Shown here: positions 48,299-60,242 of the stretch, piece after piece
How the letters are laid out: the number at the start of each line of letters is the position of its first letter
Position numbering within the stretch: the first letter of the stretch is position 1
From: Opisthocomus hoazin
Taxonomy: Eukaryota > Chordata > Aves > Opisthocomiformes > Opisthocomidae
Direction of reading: 5' to 3'
Length of the DNA: 64,000 nt
Assembly (NCBI RefSeq): GCF_030867145.1
Contig: NC_134415.1
Location: 16,098,417 to 16,162,416, forward strand
Translations under genes and position numbers: made by a program
Notes under the pieces: generated by a model
Told to the model about the DNA's origin: nothing
Databases searched by the model: none
What the model saw: the letters and a program-made list of their open reading frames with translations, nothing else

Positions 48299-51200
48299 GA
48301 TTGGCTTGAATCTGTTACCACTGCTGAAAATTATTAGCTGTTTTTTTTTTAAATTAAAGTGCGATTTGAAAATAGTTTCAAAAAAGAAGATTCTGGCCTC
48401 AAACACTCATCCAGAGGCTGAAGCCCCATCCTTCCTGTTGGCTTTTTAAAAATTGTAACTTAGAACTGCGACCCCTTACACAGCGAGCAACAGGAATACC
48501 CTCCTTAAATAAACTGTTCCAGAAACTCGCAGCTGTTTTCCTCAGTCCAGACAAAACATTAAATATGAAAAGGAAGGGGCCAGTGCTGCTGCAGCTGGGA
48601 ATCACTATGAAGGTGCACCTGTGGCAGCAGCAACTCTCAATTTCATTGAACCTAATGGCAACATTCAGCTGTTCTTTGCAAGGGCAGGTGCAATGAGAGT
48701 ATTTTAATGGGACTATTTCATTTTTTCCCCAATTTTTTTTAGTTTAAATTATAAACTTTGCAAGTCCATCGACAATACTACATATCTTACCCACAAACTC
48801 CTGTTAGGCCCTGCTATGAATCAAAGGTATTTCAGTAAGATTATATACTGCATCCCAAGAGAAATTAAGAAGACACTAAAAGAAAATCATGGTCCTACTT
48901 GCAGTCTAAGCATTTGGGCAGATCTAACTTGACAGTGAAAATTTCCCCTTTCATCTCTCCCTCTCACACTTTCACTAGTATTTTTTTAAGAAATGTTTTC
49001 TCAAGACTGTGCTAGTAACCTGAAGCAAAGCAACACATCCTCCATGTTAGAAAGCCTGAAACACATTGACAACAACTAGCATGACAATGACAGACACAGA
49101 AAAACTTTCCAAAGAAAATCACAGTACATCAGAATCCAATCTTCCTCTTCCTTCCCCAGAAGACATCAGCACAAGTTATAGTCACAAATTCTGTTTCAGA
49201 ACTGAAATGTGGAGATTTTAAGCTACAAATTTTTATTGATGGAGACTTGAATGTAAGCTTGTGATAAAAGCAAATGATACTGCTAATTGCAGTATAGGAC
49301 AAAAGTGGACTATGACAGTGGCTTGCATTGCCAATGGCAGCAGAATTTAGTCTAGAGGTACAAGGATACAATGACACTGAAAAAGCAGTAATAGGTGTAA
49401 GTACAAAACCTACATTATATAAAGACAAATTAAGAGATAGAAGAATTTACTGGGAAAAGTAAACAGTTTCCAAGTTTGTGTGCTGTGAGCATTTTAAGGA
49501 TCATGGTGATGTATCAGGAGTTTTGCATACACAAGAGTTAGTGAGGCCTGGCTTCCAACTGATCTGTGTCTAGCTGACTGCAAGCTCCAACTGAAGCTGC
49601 TTCTGCTCTCAGGGCATTTAATGGTCCCCCACTCCCACCCCCTTCACCTCCGAAAGCCGAGTTCTCTGTTACGTAATAATACAAAAGTTTTCATGCAGGA
49701 CACACTAACTGGGGCTGTTACATTCCCCTTCTCCTTATCTATCCAGCTTTTTCAAGCACCAAGAGAAAACTTAATAATCTTAGAGAAAAGTTATGCCTCT
49801 GTTTAAGTTTCACAGAACATGGCCACTGGGTTCTGAATGTATTAAATGAGGACAGTCAGCAAGACAAGAACTGCATAGATCTGTTTTCCCTAGGAAATCA
49901 GGCTAGCAAGAACAGGGGCTGGATACTTTCTTTTTGCTCCCTTATGTTGTGTGTTTATTTTCAATCATATGAAGGACTAAGATGTTGGTATTATTGCATT
50001 ATTGGGATTTGTTAATATATTTTTATGTATCGTCATCATCCAATAGGCTGTAAAGTCTATTTATTTAGGCAGTGAGTCTGAAGACTCTGTTATTAGTCCA
50101 AGCTTCTGGCAGGATCTTTTCCTGCAGGTTAAATGGCATCTTTCCAAATTGCACCTTGGCAGACATTTTGGCTGTGCTTAGACCTGTGGGATTTCCCTCT
50201 TTTTGTATTTCTAAGCCATTAAACAACAATAAAATCTTTATGGTATCTAATGTCTTGAATTTTACAATTATTCTAGTAGTATGATGATAACATAGTTCAT
50301 AATGCCTTCTAAATTTTGGTCCCACATGCTGCATTACCTTCCAATTTATGTGTCAACAACCTCAAGGCTTTACATTGTGACAACAGGTACTCTGTACATT
50401 CTGTGTGTGGGACCTTCCTACAGCAGGACAGTGTGTGCATTTTGATACCAGTCCTTACCATAAATAATATCAGAGAATATAGTAATTGCTATAGATTTTT
50501 TTAAGCTTCTTTGCGAAGGTTAGAATAATGCAATATTATCAAAGACTAGCCGAAATATCTGTATATGCAAAAAGGTGAGACAGTTTTGATTTATAGCAAC
50601 ATTATAGCAAATTTAAAAAATAATTCTAGGTAACACAGGTGACAAAGAATTATATTTTCAGTTCTAGGGTTCAAAAGCCAGCTACTGAAATAAGCTCCTC
50701 GTCCTGCAACTGCTCCCTGTGCAAGTCTGAAGCAGTTAAAAGATTCTGTATTTGGAGTTTAAATCTGAAGATACTAATGTTTAAAGGTAATTATTTCTGA
50801 TGGCACTAAACCAGAAATGTACTGTATACTGAACCAATAAATATGAAGCTTCCCTGCTATCAGGCCTAGGAACTTCAATACAGAGACAGAACATGGGGTT
50901 TGGAATACCTGAACATTTGGCCATTAAAGTAAACAGGGGACACATTCAAGACTCAGTTCATTTGTCAACCTGACAGCAGCTGGAAGATTTCTGCATGCAA
51001 AATATAGGAGCATCTGGCTATCAAGAATATTTAAGACCTTACCTATTGATCTCTTTCATCTGCTTAAATTAATTCAAGATGTTAACATGCCAAAAAATGG
51101 TGATGAAAGATCCCATGCATATAAAACAAATCCCAATAAGCAGTAAGGAGAAGATGATAGAAACACTATGGAACAAAACTAGCAGCATAGTTCCCAAATA

Positions 51201-54200
51201 ACTTACTGAAAACCTGGAAAGACCAGGAACTTGACTGCCAGAAATGGAGGACAGTATGGCTTCTTAAAAACAGAGAGAGAGACAGAATACATTTTGTGAC
51301 TTTGTCAACAAGACTCTAAGAAGAAAATCGCTGCAAGGAGAGATAAGGAACTAGAAGATGGAAAAATGTGTTTGTGATTCTACTACATATTTAAAAACAA
51401 AAAGATCAAGACACAAAATTACTTACAAGTATAAGCTAGGTATAACTTCTCTAACAAGGACCTATAGTCTCTGCAAAACTCAGTTTTCACATACCAAATT
51501 CCCGCAGCACATTCATTGAAGTTAGAAAACTGGAGGGCTTCACAACATAGACCAACATGACTTGCTACACTAACTAGGCAACTAAAAGATATAAGCCTTA
51601 TCTTACCTTAATGATTCATTTTTAAGAGAGCGGGACAAAAATGAAGTCCCCACACCTACTTCTATTCTTCCAGAAACAATTCGACTATAGCAAGGACGCT
51701 AGCTTTATCCTGTACCTTTCTTCCCTTTTTAGGACTAGCATAGATATTTTATGGCTTGAAAATGAGATGTAAATAGAAATAGCTATTATTCTATGTCAGG
51801 AGCAAAGAGATGACATTAGAGGAGAATCTGTTCACACTAGAAGCCAGACTTAATTTAGTCTTGACCTATACCACACTGTGATGCTATCTGAATCTGGCTC
51901 CATGCCATTTAGTCTCAATGTCGCCTCTGCAATCCAAATTCAGCTATTAAAAAATACACTTATCTACAGAAAAGAAGGAAAGTAACACACAATTGTTGAT
52001 AACCTTTCTAAGTTTACAGAAAAGTAATAATGCATTATTTTAGTAGATGAAACACCTAATGCCATTACGTCTGAATAATACATAACTTTAAAAAATACCA
52101 AAAAAAGAGCAGCAGCAATTTCCAATCAATTCTGTAATTCTACCTAGTCTTTGTAAGGTCATGCAAGTGTCATTCCCACAATGAGACTGACTATTTATTT
52201 TGGAGCTCTGCCTGGGGGCAGAACAGGGACTGAGATAACAAGCTAAAAGAGGAGAGCAGAGGAAGAAGAGGGGGGAAAAGTTCTTCTTTATTGTTGTATA
52301 TTTTTGAGAAGTCTTTGACTAAATGCTTTGAATCATTTGTCTAAAATCATTAGACTAAAAAGTAGTAAAGTATGGTTGAGCAGCACTGCAAATGGAACAC
52401 ATATTTTTAAGCAACACACATGCTCATTTATCAGATCACAACTATCTATAGAAAGATCTTGTCTCCCTTTTCCTGACCACATCTTCAACAGAACAGACCA
52501 GTACAGCTCTGTACTGATGAAAGTTGTTTCTATGCCAGTACAGCTGCAAAGCGTATTTCATAGCCACCACATGTGAATGTAGCCTTCCCCCATCAAAGTG
52601 ATTCAAGGTTCAGAGAAAAACTTGAGACAAAATTACAATGAAAAAGCGGCATCGGGGAGGTCAGGAGATGATTTAGGCAAAATTCCTACCCTCAGAAGAC
52701 CACAGAAGTCCGAATGTGTGTGCTGAAGGCATGTGCCCTGTACATCCTCTTTATAGCAACTTTTACAAATGGGAAGGCTATCATGAGCTTCCCTAAGGCT
52801 TCTCTTTTTTTGACTAAACACCATCCTAACTCTTTTCTCATAGGTTAGTTTGCAAAGAAAAGAGCAAAATTTGAGAAAGAAACCAGGAAGAAGTTAAGAA
52901 TTATTAACAGAAAAAATAAAGCTAAGAAATTTAAGTGAAACCTCCTGGTTCCCTAACTCTTTAGCCATTGTCAGAAAAAAAAAGCCAAAACAAAACCTCT
53001 TGTCCCTAAGATTCAAGAAATCTTAAGTAATTTGTCTCTGAGCATTCAGAGACCCTGTGATGACACATTCACTCAATTGCATTGCGGACATCTTCAGTTA
53101 TCATACTTGATTTTTGTAATTTAAAAAATACTCATTAAAATGTAATGCATAAATGTATAAATGCCTTTTCACCACTCCAAAAAGCTCTTGCTGAAAAAAA
53201 GAATTTGGAAATGGGTTCTAAGCAGGATTATTTGACAATAACGGAAAAAACCTAGCTAAACAGTTTTACAAAGTTTAACTGCATTAAAGGTTGAAATGGC
53301 ATGTGAGCATCCAGGATGGGAACGATGAATTGGCCCTCAGCCTTAGAATTACTGCCAACTCCAAAGGAAAACTTGAATCAAATAACCTAAGCTTCAATTT
53401 CCTGGATAAGAAAAGGCAAGGCATGGGTTCACAAGGTTTAAAAATAAAAAAAATCTGGACAAGAAGATACGAAAATATTGTCAAGACACAGGTAGCAGCA
53501 GAGACCCAAAACCTATTCCTTGGAAGTTCTAAGAAAGTTGGTTTTATTCAGGAGGGCACCATCACTATGCTTCTTTGGCCTGATCTCTCCTCATCCTGTA
53601 TGGGCTTATCAATTTTTAGAAGCAAATCCTGCAGGACTTTTGCCAGACCTCAACAGTCATATGCTCTTGGCCTGAGTGTGCTGACAAGAATTTGGCGGTA
53701 ATATTAACACACACCTGAGAAGTCCTTGTGAAAAATGCAGTGAGTAACAATTCTAATGACTTTGTGGAAGGACAAATCACCCACTGTGTCACCAATGTTA
53801 TAAAAGATGATAAGCATAAGAGGGTGCAAAATAAATAATCACAATTTCTGGAAAAAGGATGTTTTGGGTGCCCCCTCTACCCACCCCATCATAAATATGG
53901 AAATATGCCCAGAAAACACAATGTCTCATCCATGTCCAGAGAGATTAGAAGACCACATTATGGTTAATGAAGCATCTACTCTTTGTGAGCCATTCCTGGT
54001 TCACTCATTCTAGAACTGATCCATGGTGGGGAAAAACACAGTATATGTACCATTTCATCCCAGGCAGGATAGTTCTGAGCTGAGTGGAACTGAATACAAA
54101 GAATTCATGGCACTGGTTGCTCATCTTATTTTAGAAGGGTTTTTCTTTCAGTGGCTGCTCACTTGCTTGTTTTATAAGGATTAGCATATTTATTCTAAAA

Positions 54201-57200
54201 AGTTTAGATGTTACATGTATAAAGGAAATGTGTACACAAACAGTATAAATCTGCAACTGGTGCTTGTGTTACTGTCCTCTTGTGCATTGACATGGGAGGG
54301 ACTTCAGTTATAGCAAAGCCCCCTAGAGACACTAGATAGGGTTTTATATTCCTCTTCCATTTGGAGGGGTGACTAATTGTTTCTAATACAGAAATAAATG
54401 ACCTACTGCACCTGCAAAACAGAACCTGTCTTCTTGAAGAAGGCAATCTCAACTGTAGATGTCTGTAAAAACAAAAACTCCAGTGGAAGGAGAACACAAA
54501 AATGTGCAAACTGAAATTGCTACAAGTAAGAGACAGCAGTTCTTTCCCAGCAGGGATGTCAGAATGAAGTGAGAATGAGTCATTATGATGCAGCCCTGTG
54601 ATTCAGACAATTCAAAGCCACTCTGGGATGTGTGAATCCATACAAACACAAAAGTATTCTCCAGCTCTTAATAGACTCCCACACCTCTTAAAACTGATAA
54701 GCTTTTTTTCTTTTTTTTTTTTTTTTCCTAAATTTGTTACTGCAAATCTGGTTTTAGCTAGCTTTTGATCCTTAGTAAAGTGACCATATTTGTTTCAGGC
54801 TGCTCTACCAGCAAAGCCAGAGGTACCACACAGCCAAATAAAACCTTAGGCAATTCAGACAAATATCCTAAAACCAAGACTCAAGACTAAATAAGGACCA
54901 AAAAAAAGAACTGTTTTGCCTTTGATCATTTTGTATTCATAAAGCTGAACAAGAAAAGGTCTGCCTCTGAGACACAACATAAGTCTAAAGCAACTGCTTC
55001 TCTCTCCAGTGAACAGGTTGAGGACAGTACGAGTATTTTTCCTACTCTCATGCTCAACGTATTGTCACAACGACCTGTAATTTATTTTGTGGCAGAACAT
55101 AAATTAACATGTAGACATGGACTAATCCCTTGCTATTTCCTAATCTATTTTTATTAATAATTGCTACAGCCAGCCTTTGAACAAAATGGATGCGTTCTAG
55201 ATCAGCAGAGCTCAGGCACACATGAAGATACAAAAAGTGATTTCTGATCATGTGCTCTCTAGTCATAACCCTACTAGAATGTTCCTTAACCTACAACAAT
55301 GGAAAGAAGAAAGAATTTCCCACAGCAACAAAAGTAAGGCACAATTCTGCTACTGAGAAGAACAGCTGGAAAACCTATGGGAACTTATTTTCATCCTACT
55401 AGCCACAGAAAACCTGGAAGGGGTTTGAAATATAACAGATATCATTCACTTTTACGATAGGATCTGAGAGAGTATGCGTAAGTTACACGTGTCAATGAAA
55501 ATCAAATCCTGATCTTATCAATACCAAGAGTTTTGTCTGTGGAAAGAAAGAGATTGTGAATGACACCAAAAAATTTCCTGATATTCGTGGAGTCTAATGA
55601 TTAACAACTGTGCAAAATGAATGAAAAATCTCTTGACTGCATCATGGGTGCTGGTAGTACACAGCAATTTTGCGATATTTGAAGGATCCTTTGGTCACCT
55701 TCGGGGACTGTAAAAGAATGGCTTGGTTTCCTCCAACTCTCTGGAAGCCTGCTCAGAATATGTCAGAGTTTCTTCTTTGGGCAGTAAGGAGAAGTGAAGA
55801 GCTCAGTATAAACAGTCATGAAGGACAGGGAAATGAGTCATCCTAGTCCACTGTTAATGACCTCATCGATCCTCCACTGTGTCAAATTATAAATATATAG
55901 TAAATATTGACAGTTATTTTGAGGCAGGTTTTGAGAGAGAACATTTATCTTGGTTTTGTTCTTTCCAGGACAGGCAATCCTCAAAGAAGCTCGTAGTTTC
56001 AACTATTTAGGGAGAAATTCATTATGGAGAATATGAAAGCAGATTTTAGTGCAGATTTTAGGTTGCTAATTCATTTTAATGCAGACTTTAGGTTGCTAAA
56101 GGCCAGTCAGACCTCATTTGAAAATGCTGTAAAACAATGAGGACCATTGGTCATCCCTGTTTTGTAAAGCAAGATTTGGTGAATATTGAAAGGTGGGAGG
56201 TGTCAATGTGTGTGTTAACTACACACACCAAACCTTACTGAGGTCAAAAGTCACAGAGATACCTCAAACTTTGGAGGACCAGCAGAAAAGGCAGCACTGT
56301 AAGTGATTTTCAAGTACAATTCAAACTGACTACCCAAGAGCTTCACTGTTCCCTGGTGAAAGACAAGATGCTAGCAATTCGGCTAGGTTCTCAGAATATG
56401 AAACTCATCACTCCTTCATCGTTTACTGCTTGGCATAATCAATGTTTCTGGTTAACCTACCAGTCTCATACCAGCACAGTCTCACAGTGATGACACAGTG
56501 GAAGCATGGTACCAGCCCTGAACTGGTTGTGATACACATGCATACCAAGAACCAGAACTATCCATTCGTCTATTACAATGTGAGGTGCTCTCAAAAACAC
56601 ATTTCTGCTTACAGTTGACCATGCACTTTTTGCAGTCTGTGTTCAAAAATATAATCATGATACTGAGTGCAGCAAAGAGATTAAAGTTATCATGTAGCTT
56701 TAATACAAGATTCTATCTGTTCCAGCTAAAATTTCTGTTTGATGTAGTGTGATTGGAACCTATTTTGTTTGGCTTTCTTCTCCAGACCAACGAGGAGAAT
56801 CCAACAAATGAAAGCCCTTTAATATTAAAAAAAATACCACCTTTTAAACTCTTCTCTCTTTTTTTGAAGCTAGCAAAGAAAGACAGGCAATGTTGCTGTA
56901 TCAAAAACTAAGACGTCATGAGATAATGATTCTGTGTGAGTTCATTTGAGAAGGCATTAAACCCTTTGCAAACTCAGGCATATTATGACATGCCTTTTTA
57001 ATGAAAGATTGATTTCTGAATTCTTCTTTTGTTGAACAGTAAATTGAATTATTTTCACATAAGCTTTGGTTTCTTCACCTGAAAATTCACAGATGTTATG
57101 TAGTTGAGGCAGAGCAAATTTCTGCTAATTAACCAGGCAAGAATTAGTTTATAGAAGTTCAGATGAGGTATGTTCTGATGTGACAGAAAGGAGGAAAAAG

Positions 57201-59600
57201 AAGGAACAGAAACATTTGCTAAAAAACCAGCAAATATATGGTCATGGACATCAGGAAAGACAACAGTAAATGAATGGCTAAATTTATGAAAAACTAACCT
57301 ATTAAAGAGTGGGAAGACTACACCTCACATCTTACAATTTTGTCTTACAGACAGAGTATATATTTATTGCAGACCTACTTCATCTTTGTCCACTTATTTA
57401 CTGATCTTTGGTACCATACAAAAAGAGATACAGTGACAGTAGCACAGAATAGTTGCTAAATGGTCAATGAAGATTGATGTCAGCACTTTCAGAGAGTCAC
57501 CACAGTATCAAAGAGCTGCCCAGGGCTATTTGCAACTGGCCATGTTCTTTGCGGTACATTCTCACAGTGGGTTGAATTACTCTTTCTTTTCTTGTGTTGT
57601 GCAGCGGCCTACACTGCCTCTCCCCCCTATTGCTTTACAAAGTTGTTCAAGAGAAAAGAAGAATTTCCTAACCGCTGTTATTTTAGCCCATTAGAAGTGT
57701 AGCTTCTCCACCTCACTGACTGAGCATTGATTGTGTTACTCAGGGTCTGGGGGAAGCAAGAGCATAAGCTGGCGAACTGGTCAGACTTGAGAGAACCAAT
57801 GGATATGACACTAGCTGGTGAACGTAGCGAAGCAGCTATAATATATGTCAAGTCACTGTGATTGAGATATATTACTAGTAGGCCGTAACAGTTATATAAT
57901 AATTGTCATTCTCTTGCCTTTGTCACCTCAAGAAGCTAAGTCTAGTTTATTACTGAATTGCAAATGTAACTGGAAAAGCTGTAGGTATGCTGGAAGCTTT
58001 CTGAAGGACCATCTCTCTTCTTATAGTGAGGGCCTGTGCATTAACTCAGCAAAACTGAAGAATATAGTTTGAACATTTAGCTGATGACTTTTGGGGGCCA
58101 CTAAGCTTCCAACAAGCTTAACGTACATTTTTGATGGTGTAACCTTAAACATGGTAAGTCACCAAGAATAACTGGTTACTAGGATATAGCTTGACTGAAC
58201 TAACAGAGGCAAAGTAAGAGAAACTGATAGAATTCCCCAGTACAAGCCTTGCAGCTCCCCTCCTCTCACCAGATAGACCAAACATTCTCTTTAAACCTGC
58301 AGAAGTTTGGTTACACAATCTTGCAAGTTTTCATCCAGCTCTATCAATGAGTGGGTTTTCTCCTCAACAATTCCTCCCCTTTCCTCACTCCTCAAATAGC
58401 AAATCAACTATTGTTCAAAAATGGTATACAACACAGTTGCTTCTTTCTTGACCAGTACCAGAGAGCTGGCACGGGGAATTGAGGATGAATTTAAAATTCA
58501 CATAACAGCAGCTTTTACAAACAGCAGCTCATTGTTAAAAATGGCATAATAAATGTCTATGCTAATAATAATTACTTTAAACTTACCAAATCTTCTTTTA
58601 CAGGTAGCAGTTCTTTGGTAGTCTACAAAGAGATCATCTGTTTCTAAAGGCTTTAGGAAAAAAACTTGCAGCAGAAGATAAATACTGCATCGAAACGGCA
58701 GCACAGATACCTTGCAAGGTGACATTACATTGCTAGTTCAGATACCATAGCTGGTATTTGAAAAAGCAACAATTTTATTTAGCTGCATTTAGGTCTTATA
58801 AATCTGATAAAAATTAAATTTGAAATTAACAGCCTGTATATTAAAGCTCAAACAGGCAATAACCTATTACAGTCATCTAAATAAAAAGCTGCATTAAGTC
58901 TTCCTCGAACTTTAACGATTATGTTACATATGGAAGTATGATGAAAAGACTTCTGAGTTTTGAAGAATAACTAAGATTGACAAATATTATATTACATGAT
59001 ACTACACACTGCACCTAATATCAAAATGATTTACAACCTTTACATGACAGTCATCTTCAGAACATTCACTTTATCAAGAATTTGCGCCCTGCTGTGATGT
59101 CCTTCTGGCTGCTGACTTGACTACCTTCAAGTTTCATTAGCAGCTCTGAGAGAACATTTTTATTGTTTCAACTATTTCAGTGCTGAACGAGCAGGAAGGC
59201 ATGGCCTGTTTTCTCCCCTCCGGATGTACACGCACATGATGCAAATGAAGAGCTCAGAAACAAAGGTACAGAATTATGCTCCTACGGGTGTCTGGACAGG
59301 TGCTGAAACAAACACAGGAACAGACCGAAGCATGGTCCTCACCTCCTCTTAAATCTCATTAAGCCAATTTAACCGTGCCCAAACCACCTTTAGGCATGCA
59401 GGTACACAGACCACACTTCTTCAAAAGAAGTCCTGCCTGGTTACTGCTCATGCTTCCTGCTTTCTCTCTTACCTACTTTCAGTCTGAAACACCATCATTT
59501 CTCTCACCTATGCAGCTGAAACCTGGGTTTTTACGCGTTCTAACCTCCCGACCCTGTGCAAACGTCGCCTGAGAGCAAACACAACGAGCGCATCACCCAC
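48299..59600. other. Intergenic DNA upstream of TTC27, no gene recognised
   Basis: 11 kb of AT-rich sequence. I see no exon series, RNA gene or recognised mobile element. Simple tracts include a T-rich run at about 54703-54727. A 136-codon open frame (53291-53701) has no recognised motif. A short local duplication around 56041-56098 repeats 'tttaggttgctaa'. Old, diverged repeats could be present without being visible by eye. Confidence 0.5.
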
Positions 59601-59896
59601 TAAGCCGGAGAACCGAGCTCGTACGGACACACGGGTGCTCCCCACGCATCAGTGGGCCGCATGCCCACGGCAACGCGTGGCCCGGCCCCGCCACCAGGCC
59701 CCGGCCCGCGGGCTGGGCGCCTCAGCCAACACCTGCCGCTGCCTCGGGGATCTCGGGGGCTTCTCCGCACGGAAACTCTATGCAGGCAGACGCCAGGCAC
59801 ATAGGGACACCTACGCGTGCCCACGGCTACCCGTGCTCCTCTCACAACCTGCGGCCTCGGGGCCCGCCTCCCGCCCCGCCGGCAACGGCCCCTGGC

Positions 59897-59906
59897 GGGG
59901 GCGGGG
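59897..59906 (+). promoter_or_regulatory. GC box (Sp1-type)
   Basis: GGGGCGGGGC, about 250 bases before the TTC27 start codon. Motif match only. Confidence 0.5.
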
Positions 59907-59931
59907 CGCAGAGCCCGTCCCCCGCCCCGCC

Positions 59932-59937
59932 CACGTG
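59932..59937. promoter_or_regulatory. E-box CACGTG
   Basis: Palindromic CACGTG in the context cCACGTGgg, the kind bound by USF or MYC-family factors. About 220 bases upstream of the start codon. Motif match only. Confidence 0.4.
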
Positions 59938-60061
59938 GGGCGCGCGCCCCCCTCACGCCCTGCTCCGCGCCCCCGCGGCTCCTCCCGCCTCCCCCGCGCG
60001 CTCGGGCGGCTCCCGCGCCTGCGCGGCGCCGCGTCCTCCCGGCGTGCCCGGCGACGGTGTC

Positions 60062-60100
60062 ATGGCGGCTCCCTGCGGCCGGTGCCCGCACATGGGTTGA
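60062..60100 (+). other. Upstream ORF in the TTC27 leader (12 codons), with YY1-like ATGGCGGC
   Basis: Reads MAAPCGRCPHMG then TGA, ending 54 bases before the TTC27 start codon. Its first eight bases, ATGGCGGC, also match the core of the YY1 element often found just downstream of transcription starts. If transcription begins upstream of 60062, this short frame could reduce translation of TTC27; if the start is at or after it, only the promoter reading applies. Confidence 0.45.
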
Positions 60101-60154
60101 GGGGACGCCGTCGGCGCGGGGGTCGCGGGCGAGGCAGGCGGCGGTGGTGGGACC

Positions 60155-60242
60155 ATGCTGGCCCTGGAGCGCTCCCTGCTGAGGGGCTTCCTCAGCGCGG
60201 CCGAGTCCCTGGAGTGGAAGCAGGGCGAAGTCGCGGCGGCAG
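60155..60242 (+). CDS. TTC27: TTC27 exon 1 (coding part)
   Basis: TTC27 is a TPR-repeat protein, related to yeast Emw1, whose cellular role is still poorly defined. The exon reads MLALERSLLRGFLSAAESLE then WKQGEVAAA and ends with a single G before a consensus GTGAGG donor. It aligns with the human N-terminus by the LRGF...AE...WKQ pattern, and the phase matches exon 2 (G plus AA gives the Glu of ESGS). The start codon has a reasonable context (gggaccATGc). It lies in the CpG island, next to BIRC6 in the same order and direction as in other amniotes, which supports the call. Confidence 0.9.

Noticed and set aside
53291..53701. 136-codon open frame on the + strand
   Set aside because: No recognised domain, start context or splice structure. 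One frame of this length is expected by chance in 64 kb.
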